Shown here: piece after piece, positions 44,869 to 53,052 of the stretch
How positions within the stretch are numbered: position 1 is the first letter of the stretch
Layout: every line of letters starts with the position of its first letter
DNA from: Pseudonocardia thermophila
GTDB taxonomy: Bacteria; Actinomycetota; Actinomycetes; Mycobacteriales; Pseudonocardiaceae
Length of the DNA: 64,000 nt
Reading direction: 5' to 3'
Assembly: GCF_900142365.1 (NCBI RefSeq)
Contig: NZ_FRAP01000027.1
Span: 18,690 to 82,689, forward strand
Notes under the pieces: model-generated
Told to the model about the DNA's origin: nothing
Database searches by the model: none
What the model saw: the letters and a program-made list of their open reading frames with translations, nothing else
Made by a program: the position numbers and the translations under genes

Positions 44869-46017
44869 GTGCGAATCAGACGAGGTTACGCGGTGGCAGC
44901 AGCGCTGCTCGCCGGCGCGTTGGTGATGACCGGGTGTGCTCGCGACACGGGTGCCGCCGGCGGCGGGGGGTCTGCCGGGGGCGAGGCCTGCGCGACGGGC
45001 ACGGCTCCCAGCGGAGGCGCCGCAGCGGCGCCGACGAGCGCGGCGGCCACCAAGCCGGACGCATCGTCGCTGAAGGTCGGCGTCGCCTACGACATCGGCG
45101 GCCGCGGCGACCAGTCGTTCAACGACTCCGCCTACGCGGGCATCGAGAAGGCCGTGGCCGACTTCGGCCTGGCCGAGGCCAACGTCAAGGAGCTCACCGC
45201 GGCCCCCAACGAGCCGGAGGACGCCGCCGCCACCCGGCTGCGCCAGCTCGCGGCCGACGGCTACAACCCGATCATCGCGGTCGGCTTCAAGTACGCCACG
45301 CCGCTGGCCAAGGTCGCGGCCGAGCTGCCGAACACGCAGTTCGCGATCGTCGACGACAACTCGATCGACCTGCCCAACGTCACGTCGCTGGTGTTCGCCG
45401 AGGAGCAGGGTTCGTTCCTGGTCGGCGTCGCTGCGGCGCTGAAGTCGAAGGCCTGCCACATCGGCTTCGTCGGCGGCGTGGACGTGCCGCTGATCCAGAA
45501 GTTCGAGGCGGGCTACACGCAGGGCGCGAAGGCCGTCGCCCCGAACATCAAGATCGAGTCGAAGTACATCACCCCGGCCGGGGACTTCACCGGGTTCCAG
45601 GACCCGCAGAAGGGCAACGTCGTGGCCACCGGTGAGCTCGACGCCGGTGCGGACGTCATCTACCACGCGGCGGGTGCGTCCGGGGCCGGCGTGTTCAGCG
45701 CCGTGAAGGCCAAGAGCACCCCCGACTCGCCGAAGTACGCCATCGGCGTGGACTCCGACCAGTACCTGACCGCCGACCCGGCCGTCCGAGACGTGATCAT
45801 CACATCGATGCTCAAGCGCGTCGACGTGGCGGTCTACGACTTCATCGGCGCGGTCGCGTCGAACAACCTGGGTGCGCTGCCGAAGATCTTCGACCTGAAG
45901 GTCGACGGCGTGGGGTACTCGACCACGGGCGGGCAGGTCGACGACATCGTCGCCCAGCTCGACGCCTACAAGAACGCCATCATCAACGGCTCCATCACGG
46001 TGCAGTCGACCAAGTAG
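44869..46017 (+). CDS. BMP/PnrA-family nucleoside-binding lipoprotein
   Basis: Substrate-binding lipoprotein of a nucleoside ABC importer (382 residues). A signal peptide (YAVAAALLAGALV) ends in the lipobox LVMTGC, giving lipidated Cys23; a Gly/Ala/Pro-rich linker follows to residue 63. The BMP domain starts LKVGVAYDIGGRGDQSFNDS, with ADGYNPIIAVGFKYATPLAK, IGFVGGVDVPLIQKFEAGYT and YHAAGASGAGVFSAVKA, all typical of the family. GTG 44869 has AAAGG 9 nt upstream. First gene of the operon that continues with an ATPase, two permeases and cytidine deaminase, which supports nucleosides as substrate. A hairpin between this gene and the ATPase gene may keep its expression higher. Confidence 0.95.
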   Translation: MRIRRGYAVAAALLAGALVMTGCARDTGAAGGGGSAGGEACATGTAPSGGAAAAPTSAAATKPDASSLKVGVAYDIGGRGDQSFNDSAYAGIEKAVADFGLAEANVKELTAAPNEPEDAAATRLRQLAADGYNPIIAVGFKYATPLAKVAAELPNTQFAIVDDNSIDLPNVTSLVFAEEQGSFLVGVAAALKSKACHIGFVGGVDVPLIQKFEAGYTQGAKAVAPNIKIESKYITPAGDFTGFQDPQKGNVVATGELDAGADVIYHAAGASGAGVFSAVKAKSTPDSPKYAIGVDSDQYLTADPAVRDVIITSMLKRVDVAVYDFIGAVASNNLGALPKIFDLKVDGVGYSTTGGQVDDIVAQLDAYKNAIINGSITVQSTK

Positions 46018-46042
46018 CAGGTCGCGACGGGACCACGTGCGG

Positions 46043-46073
46043 GGCGCGCCGATCGCGGTTCGATCGGCGCGCC
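46043..46073 (+). terminator. Intra-operon hairpin between BMP gene and ABC ATPase
   Basis: A perfect 13-bp stem (46043-46055 GGCGCGCCGATCG with 46061-46073) with a 5-nt loop lies 25 nt after the BMP stop and 31 nt before the ATPase start. It may be a partial terminator or mRNA 3' stabiliser that sets the excess of binding protein. Confidence 0.7.
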
Positions 46074-46103
46074 GGCGGGTGTGCGCCCAGGAGGTGGAAC
46101 GCG

Positions 46104-47663
46104 GTGACCGACACCGCCGAGCCGGACGCGCCGTACGCGGTGGAGCTGGCCGGCATCACGAAGCGGTTCCCGGGGGTCGTCGCCAACCGCGACATCAGCC
46201 TGCGGGTCCGCCAGGGTGAGGTGCACGCGCTGTGCGGCGAGAACGGCGCCGGCAAGTCGACCCTCATGAAGATCCTCTACGGCCAGCTGCGGCCGGACGA
46301 GGGCACGATCGCGGTCAACGGGGAGCCGGTGGTCTTCCGCTCGCCGGCGGACGCGATCCGCGTCGGCATCGGGATGGTGCACCAGCACTTCATGCTCGCT
46401 GACAACCTCACGATCGCGGAGAACGTGCTGCTCGGTGCGGAGCGCAGGCTCGGCATCGGGGCGAAGGCGAAGGCCGAGATCGCCCGGCTGGCCGCCACCG
46501 TCGGGCTCGACGACGATCCCGACACGCTCGTCGAGCACCTCGGGGTGGCCGACCGGCAGCGCTGCGAGATCATCAAGGTGCTCTACCGCGGCGCCCGGAT
46601 CGTGATCCTCGACGAGCCGACGGCCGTGCTCGTGCCGCAGGAGGTGGAGGACCTCTTCGAGACGATCCGCGGGATGCAGGCGGAGGGCTACACGTTCCTG
46701 TTCATCTCGCACAAGTTGGACGAGGTCCGCGCGATCGCCGACTCGATCACCGTGATCCGCCGCGGCACCTACGTCGGCACCGCCGATCCGCGCGAGGTCA
46801 CCACGCGCAAGCTCGCCGAGATGATGGTCGGCAGCGAGCTGCCGAGCCCGCAGACGCGCGAGTCCACCGTCACCGACCGCGAGGTGCTGCGGATCGAGGG
46901 CCTGCAGCTGGCCGGCGAGGGCGCACCGCTGCTCGACGGCATCGACCTGGTCGTGCACGCCGGCGAGGTCCTCGGCATCGCCGGGGTCGAGGGCAACGGC
47001 CAGACCGAGCTCGTCGAGACGATCATGGGCATCCGCAGGGCGACCGCGGGCCGGATCGTGCTCGGCCACGGCGACCGGGCCCGCGACATCACGAAGGCCA
47101 CCACGCTGGAGCGCCGCGAGGCGGGCATCGGCTACATCCCCGAGGACCGCTCCCGCCACGCCCTGCTCGCTTCCCAGCCGCTGTGGGCGAACCGGGTGCT
47201 CGGCCACCAGACCCGCCCGCCGGTGGCCCGCCGCAGGCTGATCGGGCTGATCAACCGGGCCGCAGCGCGCAAGGACACCCAGCGCATCGTCGAGGAGTTC
47301 GATGTGCGCACCCCCGGTGTCGACGTGCCGGCGGCGGCGCTCTCGGGCGGCAACCAGCAGAAGCTCGTGATCGGTCGGGAGCTGTCCGGTGATCCCGTGC
47401 TGCTGATCGCCGCGCACCCCACCCGCGGGGTCGACGTCGGTGCGCAGGCCGGCATCTGGGACGAGCTGCGCGCCGCCCGCCACCGCGGCCTCGCGGTGCT
47501 GCTGATCTCCGCCGACCTCGACGAGCTGATCGGGCTCTCCGACACGATCAAGGTCATGCTGCGGGGCAGGTTGGTCGCCGACGCCGATCCGGCCACGGTG
47601 ACCCCCGAGCAGCTCGGTGCGGCGATGACCGGGGCCGACGGGCCCGAGGAGGGGGCCGCATGA
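46104..47663 (+). CDS. Nucleoside ABC transporter ATP-binding protein (two ATPase domains)
   Basis: A 519-residue fused tandem ATPase of the sugar/nucleoside (RbsA/NupA) type. First domain: Walker A CGENGAGKSTLM (near residue 50), Q-loop, Walker B IVILDEPTAVL. The first signature region HLGVADRQRCEIIKVLYRGA lacks a classical LSGGQ, as usual in this family. Second domain: Walker A-like GVEGNGQTELVE (degenerate), LSGGNQQKLVIGREL, and LLIAAHPTRGVDVGA in place of the second Walker B. One site is therefore probably non-hydrolysing. GTG 46104 follows AGGAGGT at 46089-46095. It overlaps the first permease gene (ATGA). Confidence 0.95.
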   Translation: MTDTAEPDAPYAVELAGITKRFPGVVANRDISLRVRQGEVHALCGENGAGKSTLMKILYGQLRPDEGTIAVNGEPVVFRSPADAIRVGIGMVHQHFMLADNLTIAENVLLGAERRLGIGAKAKAEIARLAATVGLDDDPDTLVEHLGVADRQRCEIIKVLYRGARIVILDEPTAVLVPQEVEDLFETIRGMQAEGYTFLFISHKLDEVRAIADSITVIRRGTYVGTADPREVTTRKLAEMMVGSELPSPQTRESTVTDREVLRIEGLQLAGEGAPLLDGIDLVVHAGEVLGIAGVEGNGQTELVETIMGIRRATAGRIVLGHGDRARDITKATTLERREAGIGYIPEDRSRHALLASQPLWANRVLGHQTRPPVARRRLIGLINRAAARKDTQRIVEEFDVRTPGVDVPAAALSGGNQQKLVIGRELSGDPVLLIAAHPTRGVDVGAQAGIWDELRAARHRGLAVLLISADLDELIGLSDTIKVMLRGRLVADADPATVTPEQLGAAMTGADGPEEGAA

Positions 47664-48751
47664 GCCGCCTGCAGACGACGCTGCTGCCGCCGCTGCTCGC
47701 TGTCTTGTTCGCCGCGCTGCTCTGCTCGATCGCGCTGCTGATCAGCGGGGACAACCCGGGTGCTGCGCTCGCCGTGATGGTGACCCAGCTCGGCGCCGGC
47801 ACGACCGCGGTCGACGTGATCAACACGGGCGCCGTGTACTACATCGCCGGGCTCGCGGTGGCCGTCGGCTTCAAGATGAAGCTGTTCAACATCGGGGTGG
47901 AGGGGCAGTTCCGCATCGCCGCCTGCGTCGCGGCGATCGTCGGCGGCCTGCTGCCGCTGCCACCGGTGCTGCACGTGATCGTCATCCTGCTGACCGGGAT
48001 GCTGGTCGGGATGCTGTGGGCGCTCGTGCCCGCGCTGCTGCGCGCCTACCGCGGCGTCAGCGAGGTCATCTCGACGATCATGCTGAACGCCGTCGCCACC
48101 GGCGTGATCGCGTGGCTGATCAGCCCCGCCGCGTTCGGCTTCGTGCAGGGCAACAACATCTCCACGCCGCCGATCGCCCCGACCGGTCACTTCCCGGGGA
48201 TCGACCTCGGCCCCTCCGGGACGATCTTCGGCATGGTCTTCGTGGCCGCGCTGCTCGGCGTCGGCTACTGGTTCCTGCTGGGTCGCACCCGGTTCGGGTT
48301 CGAGCTCACCGCCTCCGGCGAGTCGCCCACGGCCGCGACAGCGGGCGGTGTCGAGGCCCGGCGCATGGTGCTGATCGCGATGCTGATGTCGGGTGCGGTG
48401 GCCGGGTTGATCGGGCTGCCCGAGGTGCTCGGCCGCGAGCACGCCTACACGCTCGTCGCCCCGCAGGGCTACGGGTTCACCGGCATCGCGATCGCGCTGC
48501 TGGGCCGCAACCACCCGGCCGGCATCGCGGTCGGCGCGCTGCTGTGGGCGTTCCTGGACAAGTCGGCGCTCGCGCTGGACAACATCGGCGTGCCCCGGGA
48601 GATCGTGCTGATCATGCAGGGCGTGATCGTGCTGTCGGTCGTCGTGGCCTACGAGATCGTGCGCCGCTACGCGATGGCCGCCGAGCAGCGACGGGTGGCT
48701 GCCGAGCTGCGCGCTCAGCAGCAGCCGGTCGCGGAAGGAGCGGCGACGTGA
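47660..48751 (+). CDS. Nucleoside ABC transporter permease 1
   Basis: A 363-residue permease of the branched-chain/nucleoside (BPD_transp_2) type. Hydrophobic segments run through residues 5-330; the motif GFKMKLFNIGVEGQFRIAA (around 70-90) and the loop YRGVSEVISTIMLNAVATG are typical for the NupB/RbsC-like family. A polar C-terminal tail of about 30 residues ends the chain. ATG 47660 overlaps the ATPase stop by 4 nt. Forms the translocation pore with the next gene product. Confidence 0.94.
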   Translation: MSRLQTTLLPPLLAVLFAALLCSIALLISGDNPGAALAVMVTQLGAGTTAVDVINTGAVYYIAGLAVAVGFKMKLFNIGVEGQFRIAACVAAIVGGLLPLPPVLHVIVILLTGMLVGMLWALVPALLRAYRGVSEVISTIMLNAVATGVIAWLISPAAFGFVQGNNISTPPIAPTGHFPGIDLGPSGTIFGMVFVAALLGVGYWFLLGRTRFGFELTASGESPTAATAGGVEARRMVLIAMLMSGAVAGLIGLPEVLGREHAYTLVAPQGYGFTGIAIALLGRNHPAGIAVGALLWAFLDKSALALDNIGVPREIVLIMQGVIVLSVVVAYEIVRRYAMAAEQRRVAAELRAQQQPVAEGAAT

Positions 48752-50004
48752 CCGCCCCGGCCACCTCCCGGCCCGTCCCGGCCGCCCGTGCCCGCAGGCT
48801 CCCGGGGTGGGCGACGTCGATGCTCGTCGTGCTCGTCGGGTTGGTCGTCCTGTCGATCACCGCGACGCTCACCGGGCAGCTGCAGCTCACCTCGGCCGGC
48901 ACCGCGCAGGCGGCGGTGCAGCTGCTGCTGCCGATCCTGTTCGCCGGTCTCGGCGGCCTCTGGGCCGAACGCGCCGGCGTGATCAACCTGGGCCTCGAGG
49001 GCATGATGATCCTCGGCACCTGGGGCGCGGCGTGGGCCGGCTACCAGTGGGGCCCGTGGGCCGCGCTCGCCGCGGGTGCGGTGTTCGGGGCGCTGGGCGG
49101 GCTCCTGCATGCCGTCGCGACGGTGACGTTCGGCGTCAACCACATCGTCTCCGGTGTGGCGATCACGCTGCTCGGCGCCGGGGTCACCAAGTACCTGTCG
49201 ACGCTGCTGTTCCTGCCGGTCTCGGCGAACCCGCGGCAGTCGCCGCCGCTGCGGGGCTTCGATTCGTTCTCGATCACCCCGCTCACCGATGTGCTCGACG
49301 CGCTGGTGCGGGCCAACCTCGTGTTCGTCACCGACGTGGCCGGGATCCTGCAGGGTCTGCTCACCGGGCTCACCCCGACGGTGCTGCTGGGCGCGCTCGC
49401 CGTGCCGGTGACGTACCTGCTGCTGTGGCGCACCGCGTTCGGCCTGCGCCTGCGCTCCTGCGGGGAGAACCCGGTGGCCGCAGAGTCGCTGGGCGTCTCG
49501 GTGTACATGTACAAGTACATCGCGGTGATCGTCTCCGGCGGGCTGGCCGGGCTCGGCGGCGCCGCGCTCGTGCTGAACCCGGGCCAGCTCGGTTACCTGG
49601 AGGGGCAGACCGGCGGCCGCGGGTACATCGGCCTCGCCGCGATGATCTTCGGTAACTGGCGGCCGGGCGGGCTGCTGGCCGGTTCGGCGCTGTTCGGCTA
49701 CGTCGACGCGCTGCAGCTGCGCGCCGGTGGCGACGCCGTGCACGCCCTGCTCTACGCCGGCACGATCCTCGCCGTGCTCGTCGCGGTGCTGTGGTTCGCG
49801 CAGCGCTACTGGCTCGCCGCCGTCTGGGCGCTGGTCGCAGGGCTCGTCGTCTACCTCGTCTACTTCTTCGTGGACACGATCCCCAGCCAGTTCGCCGCGT
49901 TCGCCCCGCAGATCGTCACGCTGCTGGTGCTCGCGGTGGCCTCGCAGCGGCTACGACCACCCGCGGCGGACGGCCTGGAGTACCGCAGAGGTGAAGGTGA
50001 CTGA
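48748..50004 (+). CDS. Nucleoside ABC transporter permease 2
   Basis: A 418-residue permease. Segments near residues 23-45, then FAGLGGLWAERAGVINLGLE and GVNHIVSGVAITLLGAGVTK are family landmarks; RSCGENPVAAESLGVSVYMY is the cytoplasmic coupling loop that contacts the ATPase. Three additional hydrophobic segments at the end (VLWFAQRYWLAAVWALVAGL, VVYLVYFFVDTI, and AFAPQIVTLLVLAVAS) extend it relative to NupC-like proteins. GTG 48748 overlaps the stop of permease 1 (GTGA), and the gene runs 8 nt into cdd. Confidence 0.94.
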   Translation: MTAPATSRPVPAARARRLPGWATSMLVVLVGLVVLSITATLTGQLQLTSAGTAQAAVQLLLPILFAGLGGLWAERAGVINLGLEGMMILGTWGAAWAGYQWGPWAALAAGAVFGALGGLLHAVATVTFGVNHIVSGVAITLLGAGVTKYLSTLLFLPVSANPRQSPPLRGFDSFSITPLTDVLDALVRANLVFVTDVAGILQGLLTGLTPTVLLGALAVPVTYLLLWRTAFGLRLRSCGENPVAAESLGVSVYMYKYIAVIVSGGLAGLGGAALVLNPGQLGYLEGQTGGRGYIGLAAMIFGNWRPGGLLAGSALFGYVDALQLRAGGDAVHALLYAGTILAVLVAVLWFAQRYWLAAVWALVAGLVVYLVYFFVDTIPSQFAAFAPQIVTLLVLAVASQRLRPPAADGLEYRRGEGD

Positions 50005-50389
50005 CGTCGACTGGGCGGCCCTGCGCGCAGCGGCCGTGGAGGCCGCAGGCTCGGCGTACGCCCCGTACTCGCGCCTGCACGTGGGCGCCGCCGCGCTCTG
50101 CGACGACGGCCGCGTCGTGCGCGGCTGCAACGTCGAGAACGCCTCGTACGGGCTCGGGGTGTGCGCCGAGGTCACGATGGCCGGGCAGCTGCGGCTGACC
50201 GGTGGGGGCCGGCTGGTGGCCGTCGCGTGCCGGTCGGGGACGGGGGAGCTGCTGATGCCGTGCGGGCGGTGCCGGCAGGTGATCTACGAGTTCGGCGGGC
50301 CGGAGTGCCTGGTCGACTCCCCGCGCGGCCCGATCCCGATGGCGGCGGTGCTGCCGGAGGCGTTCGGCCCCCAGGACCTCCCCGGCTGA
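49997..50389 (+). CDS. cdd: Cytidine deaminase
   Basis: Zinc-dependent hydrolytic deamination of cytidine and deoxycytidine to uridine and deoxyuridine. The 130-residue protein has the substrate segment YSRLHVGAAALCDDGRVVRG, the metal and catalytic motif GVCAEVTMAGQL (Cys-Ala-Glu), and the second zinc site MPCGRCRQVIYEFGG. Tetrameric class by size. GTG 49997 is preferred (AGAGGTGA upstream); GTG 49991 is in frame too. It overlaps the second permease, so it belongs to the import operon. deoA follows 24 nt after with its own probable start site of transcription. Confidence 0.95.
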   Translation: MTDVDWAALRAAAVEAAGSAYAPYSRLHVGAAALCDDGRVVRGCNVENASYGLGVCAEVTMAGQLRLTGGGRLVAVACRSGTGELLMPCGRCRQVIYEFGGPECLVDSPRGPIPMAAVLPEAFGPQDLPG

Positions 50390-50413
50390 GCTCGCTCGCA
50401 CTACCGTCGACCC

Positions 50414-51679
50414 GTGACGATCAGCGCCCGTGACGTGATCATGGCCAAGCGCGACGGCGCGCGGCTGACCGACGAGCAGATCGACTGGGTGGTGGCCGCG
50501 TACACCCGGGGTGACGTGGCCGACGAGCAGATGGCGGCGCTGGCGATGGCCATCCTGCTCAACGGGATGGACACGGGCGAGATCGCGCGCTGGACGCAGG
50601 CGATGATCGACTCCGGTGAGGTGCTGGTGTTCGGCGACATCGGCCGGCCGCTCGTCGACAAGCACTCCACCGGCGGCGTGGGCGACAAGATCACGCTGCC
50701 GCTGGCGCCGTTGGTGGCCGCGTGCGGGGCGGCGGTGCCGCAGCTGTCCGGGCGCGGATTGGGGCACACCGGCGGCACGCTGGACAAGCTGGAGGCGATC
50801 CCGGGCTGGCGGGCGGCGCTGTCGCTGGAGGAGATCGCCGCGCAGCTGGCCGACGTGGGCGCGGTGATCTGCGCGACCACGCCGACCTTGGCGCCGGCGG
50901 ACCGCAAGCTGTACGCGCTGCGCGACGTCACCGGCACCGTGGAGTCGATCCCGCTGATCGCCAGCTCGATCATGAGCAAGAAGATCGCCGAGGGCGCCGA
51001 CGGGCTGGTGCTGGACGTGAAGGTCGGTTCCGGGGCGTTCATGAAGACGCCCGAGTCGGCCCGCGAGCTGGCCACCACGATGGTCGAGCTGGGCCGGGCG
51101 CACGGGCTGGCCACGACAGCGCTGCTGACGGACATGTCGGTGCCGCTGGGCCGGGCGGTCGGCAACGCGCTGGAGGTCGCGGAGTCGGTGGAGGTGCTGC
51201 GCGGCGGCGGCCCGGCGGACGTCGTGGAGCTGACGGTGGCGCTGGCGCGGGAGATGCTGGCGCTCGCGCGGATCGACGCCGACCCGGCCGCGGTGCTCGC
51301 GAAAGGGGAGGCGTACGCGGTGTGGGAGCGGATGATCGCGGCGCAGGGCGGTGACCCGGACGCACCCCTGCCGGTGGCCGCGCACGTCGAGGAGGTGGTC
51401 GCCGACCGGTCCGGCTACGCGAGCTTCGACGCGCTCGCCATCGGGACCGCGGCGTGGCGGCTGGGGGCGGGCCGGGCCCGCAAGGAGGACGCCGTGCAGG
51501 CCGGGGCCGGGGTGCGGCTGCTGGTCGACCACGGCGCGGCGGTGGCGGCGGGGGAGCCGCTGCTGCAGCTGCACACCGACACCCCCGACGCCGTCGCCGG
51601 GGCGCGCGAGCTGCTCGGCGGGATCGTGGCCGACGCGCCGCCCGGGCCGCGGCGGCTGGTGCTCGACACGCTGCGCTGA
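50414..51679 (+). CDS. deoA: Thymidine (pyrimidine-nucleoside) phosphorylase
   Basis: Phosphorolysis of thymidine or uridine and deoxyuridine to base and (deoxy)ribose 1-phosphate. The 421-residue chain has all three family parts: N-terminal helical region, phosphate-binding DKHSTGGVGDKITLPLAPLV, the signature LSGRGLGHTGGTLDKLEAIP, and a C-terminal domain with RLGAGRARKEDAVQAGAGV. GTG 50414 lies 6 nt after TACCGT (50402-50407), again leaderless, so deoA can be expressed separately from the transport operon. It is followed by a 15-bp tandem repeat and a strong palindrome. Confidence 0.95.
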   Translation: MTISARDVIMAKRDGARLTDEQIDWVVAAYTRGDVADEQMAALAMAILLNGMDTGEIARWTQAMIDSGEVLVFGDIGRPLVDKHSTGGVGDKITLPLAPLVAACGAAVPQLSGRGLGHTGGTLDKLEAIPGWRAALSLEEIAAQLADVGAVICATTPTLAPADRKLYALRDVTGTVESIPLIASSIMSKKIAEGADGLVLDVKVGSGAFMKTPESARELATTMVELGRAHGLATTALLTDMSVPLGRAVGNALEVAESVEVLRGGGPADVVELTVALAREMLALARIDADPAAVLAKGEAYAVWERMIAAQGGDPDAPLPVAAHVEEVVADRSGYASFDALAIGTAAWRLGAGRARKEDAVQAGAGVRLLVDHGAAVAAGEPLLQLHTDTPDAVAGARELLGGIVADAPPGPRRLVLDTLR

Positions 51680-51732
51680 GCCAGGACGACCGAGCCCCTG
51701 GCCGACGAGCCCTGGACGATCGAGCTGAAACG

Positions 51733-51822
51733 CCGAGCCCAGAACGACCGAGCCCAGAACGACCGAGCCCAGAACGACCGAGCCCAGAACGACCGAGCCC
51801 AGAACGACCGAGGCCGGAACGA
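51733..51822. repeat. 15-bp tandem repeat (minisatellite) after deoA
   Basis: Five identical copies of CCGAGCCCAGAACGA (51733, 51748, 51763, 51778, 51793) are followed by a variant copy (51808-51822, CCGAGGCCGGAACGA). More degraded units precede (51680-51732). The next 15 bp begin CCGAGGGCCGGAAC and form the left arm of the adjoining palindrome, so the terminator arm looks like a diverged unit. Confidence 0.92.
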
Positions 51823-51823
51823 C

Positions 51824-51859
51824 CGAGGGCCGGAACCCCGATCGGGGTTCCGGCCCTCG
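51824..51859. terminator. Perfect 17-bp palindrome between deoA and a convergent gene
   Basis: CGAGGGCCGGAACCCCG (51824-51840) and its complement (51843-51859) flank AT, giving a 36-bp perfect palindrome centred on CCCCGATCGGGG. It lies between the convergent deoA and coiled-coil genes and suits a bidirectional terminator. Confidence 0.88.
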
Positions 51860-51871
51860 CACCGCGGTGGA

Positions 51872-52879
51872 TCAGACGTCCGGGTCGTCGGTGATCGTGT
51901 CGGCGGCGCTGGCGCCGTTGGCGCTCTTCACCGTGACCTTGCGCGATCGCCGCGCAGCCGGACGGGGCGGCGGCGGGGGCTGCTGCACCGAGGTGCCGCG
52001 GCCCAGGATCAGCTCCGCGAACGTGGCCATGGCCTCGTCGAGCTGGGTGGCGGTGCGCCGTTCGCTCTCCTGGTTGGCCCGCGTGACCAGCGCGTTCACC
52101 GCGGCGGTGTCGGGGCGGGCGCTGAGCGAGGAATCGATGCCGCCGAGCCGGCTGTCGAGCTCCTTCTCCAGGTCGTCGAGCCGGTCGGCCAACGACTCGA
52201 TCTTCGCGGTGATCGCGTCCAGCGAGGCCGTCGGGTCGACGGCGGGCCGGGCAGCCAGGTCCTCCAGGCGACGGTGCAGCCCCACCGAGGTGTCGCCGAG
52301 CAGGTTGCGCAGGCCCTCGCCGGTCTCGTCGACGGAGGCGACCGTGGCGGCCAGCTGCTCGCGCACCTGGCGCTCGGTCTGCTCGAGGCGTTCCTTGATG
52401 GGCGTGCCGACCGACGTGGGCATCGCGTCGAGGCGCATCTCGTGCCGGTCGAGCCGGTTGTCGAGGTCGTCGAGGCGCTTGTGCAGTCCGCCGAGCCGGT
52501 CGTCGAGCCCGTCCATGCGGCCGGAGATGCCCTCCATCCGGCCGGTCATACCGTCGAGTCGGCCGTCGAGCTGGGCGAACGACTTCGCCAGCTTGTCTGG
52601 CAGCGCTTCGATCGCGCGCGCGATCGCGGCGATCGCCTGCTCCTGGGCGTCGAGTTTCGCGACGGTCTCGTCCAGGCGCTCGGCGAGGACGCTGACCTCG
52701 GTGCGGTCCGGCAGCTCGGACAGCCGCTTCCGCATCGTGCCGAGGGCGTCCAGTGCCGCGAGGCGAGCATGGATCTCGTCGAGCGAGTCGAAGATCTGCT
52801 GCTGTTCGCTGTCGCGGATCTCGGCGGCGCGCAGCAGCATGCCGCGCATGCGATCGAAGGAGACCGAGTCGTTGCTCAT
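51872..52879 (-). CDS. Long coiled-coil protein of unknown function
   Basis: A 335-residue, mostly helical protein without hydrophobic segments. Heptad-like Leu/Asp/Arg patterns run from about residue 20 to 270, including a short internal repeat block (LDGRLDGMTGRMEGISGRMD, then GLDDRLGGLHKRLDDLDNRL). A Pro stretch (QQPPPPPRPAARRSRK) and an acidic end (TDDPDV) close the chain. The basic segment may bind acidic partners or DNA; this is inference. ATG 52879 has GAGGAAG about 12 nt upstream. It sits between deoA and add on the opposite strand. I do not recognise a family beyond coiled coil. Confidence 0.75.
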   Translation of the reverse strand: MSNDSVSFDRMRGMLLRAAEIRDSEQQQIFDSLDEIHARLAALDALGTMRKRLSELPDRTEVSVLAERLDETVAKLDAQEQAIAAIARAIEALPDKLAKSFAQLDGRLDGMTGRMEGISGRMDGLDDRLGGLHKRLDDLDNRLDRHEMRLDAMPTSVGTPIKERLEQTERQVREQLAATVASVDETGEGLRNLLGDTSVGLHRRLEDLAARPAVDPTASLDAITAKIESLADRLDDLEKELDSRLGGIDSSLSARPDTAAVNALVTRANQESERRTATQLDEAMATFAELILGRGTSVQQPPPPPRPAARRSRKVTVKSANGASAADTITDDPDV

Positions 52880-53052
52880 GGGCGGGGGAGCTTCCTCTGA
52901 GCCGGGGGTTGCACCAGTCGTGCGACACAGAGCGTATCGAGCACCGCAGAGCGTTTGCACCCACCCCTGTTCAGGTGATGATTACTCCGATCGGAGCACG
53001 CCCGATCGGCCTGTCCGCCGTGCGCGCGCGTGATGTCCTACCGTGGCGATCC

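Noticed and set aside
44814..45635. 273-codon frame overlapping the BMP lipoprotein gene, with an ATG near a TACCGT box
   Set aside because: Arg/Gly-rich shadow translation; the other frame has a signal peptide, lipobox and BMP motifs.
51733..51822. Array resembling CRISPR repeats
   Set aside because: The 15-bp units are contiguous with no spacers and no cas genes are present.
51039..52964. 641-codon minus-strand frame covering the 15-bp repeat
   Set aside because: Its middle is the translated repeat and palindrome, the ends are shadows of deoA and the coiled-coil gene, and it has no start site.
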